Shown piece by piece: positions 34,486 through 44,120 of a stretch of 64,000 bases of DNA (the first letter of the stretch is position 1; each line of letters opens with the position of its first letter). Made by a program: the position numbers and the translations under genes. The notes under the pieces were generated by a model that had not been told where the DNA came from, ran no database searches, and was given only the letters and a program-made list of their open reading frames with translations. Source of the stretch: Dongia_A sp035695765 (lineage in GTDB: Bacteria; Pseudomonadota; Alphaproteobacteria; Dongiales; Dongiaceae); assembly GCA_035695765.1 (NCBI GenBank), contig DASRRI010000074.1:1-64000 (forward strand), given 5' to 3'.

Positions 34486-36018
34486 TCTGAAAGCCGCGTC
34501 GATCTCTGCGAGCCAGTCCGGCTCCAGCAGGCCGGTCTCGATGAGGGCGATGTCGGGGCTGAGGAACCGGTCCTGCTCCATTGAGGGGATCTGGGTCCGC
34601 AGGCGCCGATAGGCGGCGCCGGTCCCCTGCCCCAGCGCGAGCTTGGGCAGGAACTCAATTGCCTGGGCGGCGCACAGATATTCGATCGCGAGGATGCGCC
34701 GCGTATTGTCGATCACCTTCAGCGCCTTGAGCGCGCCCGGCGTGCCGAGGCTGATGTGATCCTCCTGCTGCGCGGAAGTGACGTAATTGTCCGCGACTGC
34801 CGGCTGGCTGAGGCGCTTGTTCTCCGCCGCCAGCGAGGCCGCGACGTACTGCACGATCATCAGCCCGGAATTGACTCCCGGCTGCTTGACCAGGAACGCC
34901 GGCAATCCGCTGGTCGCCGGATTGAGCAGGCGGTCGATGCGCCGTTCCGCGATCGAGCCAAGCTCCGCCACCGCCAGCGCCATCAGATCGACCGCCATCG
35001 CGACCGACTGGCCATGCGGGTGCGCATTCGAAATCACGCGATAGGAATCCGGCGTCCCGATGACGAGCGGATTGTCGGTTGCCGATTTGAGCTCGACGAC
35101 GATCTGCCGGCGCGCATGATCGAGCTGATCGCGCGTCGCACCATGTACCTGCGGGATCGAGCGCAGCGAGAGCGCATCCTGTGTGCGATGCCCACGGAAA
35201 TGCGCCATCACCTCGCTGCCCTTGAGCAGGCTGCGCAGGCGCTTGCCGACTGCGACCACGCCGGCATGCGGCTTCAGGTTCAGCACCTCCTCATCGAACG
35301 CGTCGGTCTGGCCCTTCAGTGCCTCGAACGACAAGGACGCGATGACATCGGCCCAATCCGCCAGCCGCGCTGCCTCGACCACGCCAAGACAGGAAAGACC
35401 CGCGAGGCAACGCGTGCCGTTGACGAGGCACAAACCATCCTTCGGTCCGACATCGATCGGCTGCAATTCTACAGCGGCGATTGCGTCGCTCGCTTTCATG
35501 CGCTGTCCGGCAAGCTCCACGTCCCCGATACCGAGCAACGCGAGACCGATATGCGCGCCATGCACGATATAGCCGACCGAACCCTGGCTCGGCACAACCG
35601 GATTGATGCCGTGATTAAGGAAGGCGACGAGCTGATCGATCACCGCCGGGCTGATGCCCGAATAGCCGTGGCACATGTCATTGACCAGCGCGACCATGAT
35701 GGCGCGCGTCTCTGACATGTGAAGCGGCTCGCCAACGCCGCAGGCATGGCTCAGCAGCGTGTTGCGCGAAATCTGCGCGAGCTCGTCGGGCGCCAGTTTC
35801 ACATCGCTCAGCGCGCCAAGGCCGGTGGTGATGCCATAGGCGCGCTCGCCGCTGGCAAGGATGCGCTGCACGATCGCGCGGCCATTCTCCAGCTTCGCGC
35901 GCGCGGCGGGACCGATCGCGAGGCGCGCGCGGCCGTGGGAAATCGCGGCGATCTCCTCGCAGGTCAGCGGCGCCGCATCGCGCAAGATGGTTGGCTGCCC
36001 AAGGTCTCGAGCCGACAT
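34483..36018 (-). CDS. histidine ammonia-lyase homologue lacking the MIO tripeptide
   Basis: A 511-residue member of the HAL/PAL family, clearly homologous to HutH over its full length (YGITTGLG, RNTLLSHACGVGEPL, LVNGTRCLAG, TDNPLVIG, QQEDHISLG). Characterised HutH enzymes read GSVG-ASG-DLAPLA, where Ala-Ser-Gly cyclises to the MIO electrophile. Here residues 146-149 are GSVG and the next residues are YIVHGAHIGLALLG: a deletion of exactly ASG. Compared with Pseudomonas putida HutH, catalytic positions Y61, H91, N200, Q280, R286 and E419 are kept, but Tyr280 is Leu (QDALSLR) and Phe329 is Pro (NAHPHGQ). The gene has a HutC-type operator just before its ATG. It may not be a normal histidase. 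Confidence 0.85.
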   Translation of the reverse strand: MSARDLGQPTILRDAAPLTCEEIAAISHGRARLAIGPAARAKLENGRAIVQRILASGERAYGITTGLGALSDVKLAPDELAQISRNTLLSHACGVGEPLHMSETRAIMVALVNDMCHGYSGISPAVIDQLVAFLNHGINPVVPSQGSVGYIVHGAHIGLALLGIGDVELAGQRMKASDAIAAVELQPIDVGPKDGLCLVNGTRCLAGLSCLGVVEAARLADWADVIASLSFEALKGQTDAFDEEVLNLKPHAGVVAVGKRLRSLLKGSEVMAHFRGHRTQDALSLRSIPQVHGATRDQLDHARRQIVVELKSATDNPLVIGTPDSYRVISNAHPHGQSVAMAVDLMALAVAELGSIAERRIDRLLNPATSGLPAFLVKQPGVNSGLMIVQYVAASLAAENKRLSQPAVADNYVTSAQQEDHISLGTPGALKALKVIDNTRRILAIEYLCAAQAIEFLPKLALGQGTGAAYRRLRTQIPSMEQDRFLSPDIALIETGLLEPDWLAEIDAAFR

Positions 36019-36027
36019 GGATGCCTT

Positions 36028-36041
36028 CTTGTATAGACAGG
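36028..36041. promoter_or_regulatory. HutC-type operator before the hutH-like gene
   Basis: CTTGTATAGACAGG, ten bases before the ATG of the hutH-like gene. It matches the hutU site at CTTGTATA-ACA and the hutF/hutC site at TAGACAGG, and so links this gene to the hut regulon. Confidence 0.7.
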
Positions 36042-36080
36042 TACGTATGTGGCTTACGGCAAGCGCTTCCGTGGGTCAAA

Positions 36081-36113
36081 GAAAAAGGCCGGTCTCCACG
36101 ACCGGCCTTCTTG
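36081..36113 (-). terminator. Rho-independent terminator of fhs
   Basis: Minus-strand AAGGCCGGTC pairs with GACCGGCCTT (10 bp, loop GTGGA), followed by TTTCTTTG. It starts about 25 bases after the fhs stop and ends 40 bases before the operator of the hutH-like gene, so the two are separately transcribed. Confidence 0.85.
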
Positions 36114-36136
36114 AGAAATTCGAATAAGCTTTAGGA

Positions 36137-37816
36137 TCAGAACAGGCCTTCGACCTCGCCCTTGGGATTGAGCTTGATGGAATTGGCCGATGGCACGCGC
36201 GGCAGGCCGGGCATGGTCATGATTTCGCCGCAGATGACGACGATGAATTCCGCGCCGGCGGACAGCCGCACTTCGCGGATCGGCACCACGTGGTTGCTGG
36301 GCGCGCCCTTGAGGTTTGGGTCGGTCGAGAAGCTGTATTGGGTCTTGGCCATGCAGACCGGGTAATTGCCGAAGCCCATCTTCTCGAGGTCGTGGAAACG
36401 ATCGCGCACCACCTTGTCGGCGATGATCCCCTGCGCGCCATAGAGGCTCTGGGCGACCGTGCGCACCTTGTCCCACAGGGGCATGTTGTCGGGATAGAGA
36501 TAGGTGAAGTTGCTCTTCTGCTCGGTCATGCGCACCACCGCATGAGCCAGCTTCTCGATGCCCGCCGAGCCATAGGCCCAGTGGTTGCACTCGATCGCCT
36601 CGACGCCGAGCTCGCTGCAGATCTGGCGCACCGTATCCATCTCCGCATCGGTGTCGGCGACGAAGCGGTTGATCGCGACGATCGGCGCAACGCCGAACTT
36701 CTTCACGTTCTCGATATGGCGCGCGAGGTTGGCGGCGCCCTTTTTCAGCGCCTCGATATTCTCCTTGCCGAGATCTTCCTTGGCGATGCCGCCATGCATC
36801 TTGAGCGCGCGGATGGTGCCGACGATGACCGCGGCAGCCGGCTTCAGGCCCGCCTTGCGGCACTTGATGTCGAAGAACTTCTCGGCGCCCAGATCGGCGC
36901 CGAAGCCAGCTTCGGTCACGACAAAATCGGCGAGCTTCAGCGCCGTGGTGGTCGCGATCACCGAGTTGCAGCCATGCGCGATGTTGGCGAACGGGCCGCC
37001 GTGGATGAAGGCGGGATTGTTTTCCAGCGTCTGCACCACGTTCGGCGCAATCGCGTCCTTCAAGAGGACGGTCATCGGCCCTTCGGCCTTCAGGTCGCGG
37101 GCATAGATCGGCTTCTTGTCACGGGTATAGCCGACGATGATGTTGCCGAGACGCTGCGTCAGATCCTTGAGGTCGCGCGCCAGGCAGAAGATCGCCATAA
37201 CCTCCGAAGCGACGGTGATGTCGAAGCCGTCCTCGCGTGGGAATCCGTTCGCCGTCCCGCCCAGCGAGTTCACGATCGAGCGCAGCGCGCGATCGTTCAT
37301 GTCCATGACCCGGCGCCAGGCAACGCGGCGGGTGTCGAAGCCGAGGTCGTTGCCCCAATAGATGTGATTGTCGATGAGGGCGCTGAGCAGATTATGCGCG
37401 GTCGAGATGGCGTGGAAGTCGCCCGTGAAATGCAGGTTGATGTCTTCCATCGGTACGACCTGGGCATAGCCGCCACCAGCCGCACCGCCCTTCACGCCGA
37501 AGCACGGCCCGAGGCTCGGCTCGCGCAGGCAAATGACCGCCTTCTTGCCGATCCGGTTGAGGCCGTCACCAAGGCCGACGGTCGTGGTGGTCTTGCCCTC
37601 GCCCGCCGGCGTCGGGCTGATCGCAGTCACCAGGATCAGCTTGCCGTCCGGTTTGTCCTTGAGGGATTCCACGAACTTCATCGAGATCTTGGCCTTGGTA
37701 TGGCCATAGGGCAGCAGATGCTCGTCCGGAATGCCGAGCTTGTTCGCGACCTCGCGGATCGGCTTCATCCTGGCGTCGCGCGCAATCTCGATGTCGCTGC
37801 CGACCTTCTTATTCAT
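36137..37816 (-). CDS. fhs: formate--tetrahydrofolate ligase
   Basis: Makes 10-formyl-THF from formate, THF and ATP; 559 residues, normal length. Visible are the P-loop-like PTPAGEGKTTTTVGLGDGL, REPSLGPCFGVKGGAAGGGYAQ and VVPMEDINLHFTGDFHAI. The ATG at 37816 has AGGAG ten bases upstream. The gene follows the hut cluster and would capture the formate released by HutG, although it has its own terminator and no HutC-type site that I can see. The 220 bases upstream of the start are AT-rich in part; I found no riboswitch there that I could defend. Confidence 0.97.
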   Translation of the reverse strand: MNKKVGSDIEIARDARMKPIREVANKLGIPDEHLLPYGHTKAKISMKFVESLKDKPDGKLILVTAISPTPAGEGKTTTTVGLGDGLNRIGKKAVICLREPSLGPCFGVKGGAAGGGYAQVVPMEDINLHFTGDFHAISTAHNLLSALIDNHIYWGNDLGFDTRRVAWRRVMDMNDRALRSIVNSLGGTANGFPREDGFDITVASEVMAIFCLARDLKDLTQRLGNIIVGYTRDKKPIYARDLKAEGPMTVLLKDAIAPNVVQTLENNPAFIHGGPFANIAHGCNSVIATTTALKLADFVVTEAGFGADLGAEKFFDIKCRKAGLKPAAAVIVGTIRALKMHGGIAKEDLGKENIEALKKGAANLARHIENVKKFGVAPIVAINRFVADTDAEMDTVRQICSELGVEAIECNHWAYGSAGIEKLAHAVVRMTEQKSNFTYLYPDNMPLWDKVRTVAQSLYGAQGIIADKVVRDRFHDLEKMGFGNYPVCMAKTQYSFSTDPNLKGAPSNHVVPIREVRLSAGAEFIVVICGEIMTMPGLPRVPSANSIKLNPKGEVEGLF

Positions 37817-38037
37817 GGACCCGTTACTCCTGCAGACCTTGTGGTTCCCCTGGCGCCCAGTGGCTGGCCGCCGGCAAAAAACGCTGAAGCCTATGGAGAT
37901 TCCCCTGCGATCGAAAGTCTGATCGCGACGGTTCTTGTCGAGTTTCCGTTATCCAAAGGTCGGATTTCATTGCACTTTCGGCCGCGACTAGTCCGGCTGA
38001 ATGCAAAAAAGTTCAATTAAATCAATATAAAAGCCGA

Positions 38038-38163
38038 TCTTTTCTTTATCTCTGATTCATGCCTGGCCCTTAAACTGGCAACGTCCCAGCCGGGTGAATG
38101 CCCCGTCCCCCATCGATGCCCGGCTACCGGGCCGCTGTCGCAAGGCAGCGGCCCGTATTATTT
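38038..38163 (+). ncRNA. candidate small structured RNA
   Basis: No protein is encoded here, yet the + strand folds strongly. ATTCA-tg-CCTGGC (38055-38067) pairs with GCCGGG-TGAAT (38089-38099), including a T-G wobble that would be an A-C mismatch on the other strand. GGGCCGCTG then pairs with CAGCGGCCC (38129-38154), followed by TATTATTT, like a terminator. GCCCGG-cta-CCGGGC is an alternative hairpin sharing the same bases. TATAAA at 38026-38031 could be a -10, but no good -35 is visible. The strand and ends are uncertain. Confidence 0.35.
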
Positions 38164-38183
38164 GGCGATGATATGGAGAAGAT

Positions 38184-38259
38184 TGGTGGGCGATGACGGA
38201 CTCGAACCGCCGACATCTTCCGTGTAAAGGAAGCGCTCTACCAACTGAGCTAATCGCCC
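38184..38259 (-). tRNA. tRNA-Val (TAC)
   Basis: A 76-base cloverleaf with encoded CCA. The acceptor GGGCGAT/ATCGCCC is perfect, the D-loop is AGTTGGTAGA, the T-arm contains GGTTCGAGTCC, and the anticodon stem CTTCC/GGAAG holds loop TTTACAC, giving anticodon TAC. Confidence 0.97.
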
Positions 38260-38365
38260 GGCTTCAATCCCCTTAGAGACTAGCCGCGAACAGCGCAAGT
38301 CACCCTTGGCCTATGAGCCAGAAATTGTAAGCCGCACAGGTAAGCCAGACCAAGGTCATCGCTGC

Positions 38366-38630
38366 TTAGCAACTCCGCCTGGCCACACCGCGAGCTCTTG
38401 GCATCAGCCAGAGAAGTCCCCCCAGAATGACCGTAGCCAGTATGTAGTAGATGAGCAATTCAGTCACAGTCGGCGACGAAGCATGAGGGATGACAGCAAA
38501 TCTTAGAAAGCTGATTGGCCCCAGGACTATCCAGAGAAAGAAAGAAGGTAAAAAGCGAAAGGCGACCGAAACTCAGAAACATTGCCGCGATGGAGACGGC
38601 GAAATAGCCAAGAGCGACTCTGCGCTTCAT
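38366..38630 (-). pseudogene. possible frameshifted small membrane protein
   Basis: From the ATG at 38630 the frame reads MKRRVALGYFAVSIAAMFLS and stays hydrophobic through SLFTFFLSL. A one-base shift inside a TTTC-repeat tract continues the hydrophobic reading as WIVLGPISFLRFAVIPHASS and ends with TELLIYYILATVILGGLLWL, a basic tail and a stop. Together this makes a protein of about 88 residues with two or three membrane segments. The tract is a natural slippage site, so it may be a pseudogene, a sequencing error or programmed slippage. No family is recognised and the stretch may be noncoding; the rest of the 38260-38718 gap shows nothing else except the hupB terminator. Confidence 0.3.
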
Positions 38631-38642
38631 CTCAATTCATCC

Positions 38643-38681
38643 CCGAAACGAAACCGGCCGCTTCATCAAAGAGCGGCCGGT
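38643..38681 (-). terminator. Rho-independent terminator of hupB
   Basis: Minus-strand ACCGGCCGCT pairs with AGCGGCCGGT (10 bp) around CTTTGATGA, followed by TTCGTTTCG. It lies about 40 bases after the hupB stop. The tail is only moderately T-rich. Confidence 0.7.
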
Positions 38682-38718
38682 CTTTCATCACATCGACGAT
38701 GTGGATTCAGTTCCAATT

Positions 38719-38991
38719 CTAGTTGACGGCGTCCTTGAGGCCCTTGCCGGCTTTGAACTTCGGCAGCTTGGACGCGGGGATCTGGATCTCTTCACCAGTG
38801 CGCGGATTGCGGCCCTTCGACTTCGCGCGCTTCGCAACGCTGAACGTGCCGAAGCCGACTAGGCGCACTTCGTTGTTCTTCTTGAGCGCTTTCGTGATGG
38901 CGTCGAAGACGGCGTCGACAGCACGGGCCGCATCTGATTTGGAAAGGCCGGTATCATCGGCCACTTCCGCAATCAAGTCGTTCTTGTTCAC
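38719..38991 (-). CDS. hupB: HU-family DNA-binding protein
   Basis: Nucleoid protein of 90 residues that bends DNA as a dimer. Typical HU: MNKNDLIAEVADDTGLSKSD at the N-terminus and the arm RLVGFGTFSVAKRAKSKGRNPRTGEEIQIPASKLPKFKAGKGLK, containing GRNPRTG. It lies downstream of lon, as in many proteobacteria, but with its own promoter and terminator. HU can also be a Lon substrate in other bacteria. Confidence 0.97.
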   Translation of the reverse strand: MNKNDLIAEVADDTGLSKSDAARAVDAVFDAITKALKKNNEVRLVGFGTFSVAKRAKSKGRNPRTGEEIQIPASKLPKFKAGKGLKDAVN

Positions 38992-39060
38992 TGGGTACCC
39001 CCCTTGCTCTTTTAGATCGGAAAGATTGCTGGATTGATTGTGCTAGGCCCTGAACGCGGG

Positions 39061-39090
39061 ATTTTAGAGCCCGGTTTTTGAAACAGTCAA
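39061..39090 (-). promoter_or_regulatory. hupB promoter
   Basis: Minus strand: TTGACT, 18 bases, TAAAAT, both close to sigma-70 consensus. It lies about 70 bases before the hupB ATG and just after the lon hairpin. Confidence 0.55.
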
Positions 39091-39093
39091 TGC

Positions 39094-39130
39094 GAGAACC
39101 GCGATTATCCCCAGGATAATCGCGGCTCTC
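39094..39130 (-). terminator. long hairpin between lon and hupB
   Basis: CCGCGATTATCC and GGATAATCGCGG form a perfect 12-bp inverted repeat with a 3-base loop, extended by four more pairs after a mismatch (GAGA/TCTC). It lies 45 bases after the lon stop. There is no clear T-run on the minus strand, so it may be a weak terminator or a 3'-end stabiliser rather than a full intrinsic terminator. Confidence 0.5.
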
Positions 39131-39174
39131 AACGCGTTGTCAGATGTTTGTTAGATGCAGAAAATGCTGTGCGA

Positions 39175-41589
<2,415 letters not shown>

Positions 41590-41874
41590 CGCAATGCAGA
41601 CTCCGGTTATTCAACGGGCAGACTAGCCCCGCCTTTACCCCCTATCAACCTCGCGGCCGGCCAAGGTTTGCCAGCCGCGATCGGGGCAACGCGCGCTGTC
41701 GTTTTCCCTGCACGAACCATGCCGACGATTTGGGCGATTGGCGACAGGCGCGACATAACGGCGCACGATGGAAGGGCGACGGGCCCGATGTTCTGTTAAC
41801 TATCTGGTAGACCGCTCGGGAGCCTTCAAGGCCCCCAAAGGTGACGGTCCCAAATGCGCTGGATGCGTGGCTTC

Positions 41875-43143
41875 TCAGGCGCCGGCGCCGACATCGCCGC
41901 GACGGTCGGTGTAGATGTAGAGCGGCTTCGCCTTGCCCTCCACCACTTCCCGGCTGATCACGATGGCTTCGACGCCGTCGAGGCTCGGCAGATCGAACAT
42001 CGATTCCAGCAGGATCGCTTCCATGATGGACCGCAGGCCGCGTGCGCCGGTCTTGCGGGCGATCGCCTTGCGCGCGATCGCGCCCAGCGCATCCTCGGCG
42101 AAATCGAGGCGGACATCCTCCATCTCGAACAGCCGCTGATACTGCTTCACCAGCGCGTTCTTTGGCTCGGTCAGGATCTTGACCAGCGCCTCTTCATCCA
42201 GGTCCTCGAGCGTCGCCACCACCGGCAGACGGCCGACGAATTCCGGGATCAATCCGAACTTCAGCAGATCCTCGGGTTCGACCTCGCGCAGCACTTCGCC
42301 CGCGCGCCGGTCATCCGGACCGCGCACGTCGGCGCCGAAGCCGATGGCGGAGCCGCCGCGGCCGCGCTGCGCGATGATCTTCTCGAGGCCCGCGAACGCA
42401 CCCCCGCAGATGAACAGGATGTTGGTCGTGTCGACCTGCAGGAACTCCTGCTGCGGATGCTTGCGGCCGCCCTGCGGCGGCACTGAAGCGATCGTGCCTT
42501 CCATGATCTTCAGCAGTGCCTGCTGCACGCCCTCGCCCGACACGTCGCGCGTGATGGAGGGGTTGTCCGACTTGCGGCTGATCTTGTCGACTTCGTCAAT
42601 ATAGACGATGCCGCGCTGCGCACGCTCGACGTTGTAGTCGGCAGACTGCAGCAGCTTCAGGATGATGTTCTCCACATCCTCGCCGACATAGCCGGCTTCG
42701 GTCAGCGTCGTCGCATCGGCCATGGTGAACGGCACGTCGATGATGCGCGCCAGCGTCTGGGCCAGCAGCGTCTTGCCGCAACCGGTCGGACCGACCAGAA
42801 GGATGTTGGATTTCGACAGCTCGACGTCGTTCTGCTTCCCGACATGAGCGAGGCGCTTGTAGTGATTGTGCACGGCGACGGAGAGCACCTTCTTCGCGTG
42901 CTCTTGCCCGATCACGTAATCGTCCAGCACCTTGCAAATGTCGCGTGGGCTCGGAACACCGTCACGCGAGCGCACCAAGGTCGTCTTGTGCTCTTCGCGG
43001 ATGATGTCCATGCACAGCTCGACGCATTCATCGCAGATGAAGACGGTCGGGCCGGCGATCAGCTTGCGAACCTCATGCTGGCTCTTTCCGCAGAATGAGC
43101 AGTAGAGGGTGTTTTTTGAATCGCTGCCGCTGGACTTGTTCAT
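41875..43143 (-). CDS. clpX: ClpX, ATPase subunit of ClpXP
   Basis: Unfoldase that feeds tagged proteins to ClpP; 422 residues. The N-terminal zinc-binding domain has C15, C18, C37 and C40 (CSFCGK; CDECVELC), Walker A is GPTGCGKTLLAQTLARI and Walker B is GIVYIDEVDKI. The pore loop and the IGF-type ClpP contact (SAIGFGADVR) are visible. It lies 222 bases after clpP, so it may also be transcribed on its own. Confidence 0.98.
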   Translation of the reverse strand: MNKSSGSDSKNTLYCSFCGKSQHEVRKLIAGPTVFICDECVELCMDIIREEHKTTLVRSRDGVPSPRDICKVLDDYVIGQEHAKKVLSVAVHNHYKRLAHVGKQNDVELSKSNILLVGPTGCGKTLLAQTLARIIDVPFTMADATTLTEAGYVGEDVENIILKLLQSADYNVERAQRGIVYIDEVDKISRKSDNPSITRDVSGEGVQQALLKIMEGTIASVPPQGGRKHPQQEFLQVDTTNILFICGGAFAGLEKIIAQRGRGGSAIGFGADVRGPDDRRAGEVLREVEPEDLLKFGLIPEFVGRLPVVATLEDLDEEALVKILTEPKNALVKQYQRLFEMEDVRLDFAEDALGAIARKAIARKTGARGLRSIMEAILLESMFDLPSLDGVEAIVISREVVEGKAKPLYIYTDRRGDVGAGA

Positions 43144-43365
43144 TCGCTATCCGTTCGCACCTCGGCGGGCCGGATTCGGCCCTGCCTCGAATGCCATGTT
43201 AGCCTTGGAAGAATCGTCCGCACAACGGGTTTATGCCGCCGCGCGCCGTCCGGCCGCCGCACTGTGGCGCCGGACCAATATATGACACTGGTTCGGGGCC
43301 TGCGATCGCCCGATCGGCCTATTCCCGGCCGAATCCAGCCTAGTCCCGGATTGGTCAGCAAAGGG

Positions 43366-44022
43366 TTAAGAACTGGATTTCGAGCCGGTTCGCTCATCCG
43401 TCCCTGGACGTTCGGCAATGACCTCGTCCACCAGGCCGAAAGTCTTGGCTTCTCCCGGGGTCATGAACCGGTCGCGCTCCATGGCGTCTTCAATAACCTT
43501 CAGTTCCTGGCCGGTGTGCCTCACGTAAATCTTGTTCAGCCGATCGCGGGTTTTCAGGATTTCCTTGGCGTGAATCTCGATATCGCTCGCCTGGCCCTGG
43601 AAGCCGCCCGACGGCTGATGGATCATGATGTTCGAATGCGGCAGGCTGTAGCGCTTGCCCTTCGCGCCGGCGGTCAGCAGCAGCGACCCTGCGGAGGCCG
43701 CCAAGCCGACGCAGATGGTCGAGATATCCGGCCGAATGTACTGCATGGTGTCATACATCGCGAGACCAGAGGTGACGACGCCGCCCGGCGAGTTGATGTA
43801 GAGCGAGATCTCCTTGCTCGGATTCTCGGATTCCAGGAACAGCAGCTGGGCACAGACCAGACTCGCCATGTGGTCATTCACCGGACCCACGACGAAAATG
43901 ATCCGCTCCTTGAGCAGGCGGGAGTAGATGTCGTAGGCCCGCTCGCCGCGCGCGGTCTGCTCGACCACCATCGGCACCAGCAGATTGTCGTATACCTCGA
44001 TTGGGTTGCGATCTCTGATCAT
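43366..44022 (-). CDS. clpP: ClpP, proteolytic subunit
   Basis: Serine peptidase forming the 14-mer chamber; 218 residues. Ser110 (GLAASAGSLLL) and His135 (SNIMIHQPSGG) are the catalytic pair, with the aspartate in ERDRFMTPGEA. The N-terminal 15 residues are a short propeptide or axial loop. The C-terminal tail GTDERTGSKSSS is a polar extension. It sits 98 bases after tig, in the usual tig-clpP-clpX-lon order. Confidence 0.98.
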   Translation of the reverse strand: MIRDRNPIEVYDNLLVPMVVEQTARGERAYDIYSRLLKERIIFVVGPVNDHMASLVCAQLLFLESENPSKEISLYINSPGGVVTSGLAMYDTMQYIRPDISTICVGLAASAGSLLLTAGAKGKRYSLPHSNIMIHQPSGGFQGQASDIEIHAKEILKTRDRLNKIYVRHTGQELKVIEDAMERDRFMTPGEAKTFGLVDEVIAERPGTDERTGSKSSS

Positions 44023-44120
44023 GTAGCCCTCACTGGCGTCAAAACGCTGTAAACCGGCATCGCCGGCGAATCATCGGATGGAGCCGATCATACGCCGCGT
44101 CCTTCGCCGCGCAATCACGC

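Noticed and set aside
37817..38040. ZTP or THF riboswitch in the fhs leader
   Set aside because: fhs leaders carry such switches in other bacteria, so I looked for the conserved cores. A few short matches such as CTGGGCGCCAGGGG occur, but not in the order and spacing needed.
38306..38726. Plus-strand open frames of 66 and 78 codons in the tRNA-Val to hupB gap
   Set aside because: They lack ribosome sites and have low-complexity basic content; the second runs through the hupB terminator hairpin and into the end of hupB.
41590..41874. Sigma-32 heat-shock promoter before lon
   Set aside because: CTTGAA occurs but no CCCCAT-like -10 at the right distance; only a weak housekeeping pair is visible.
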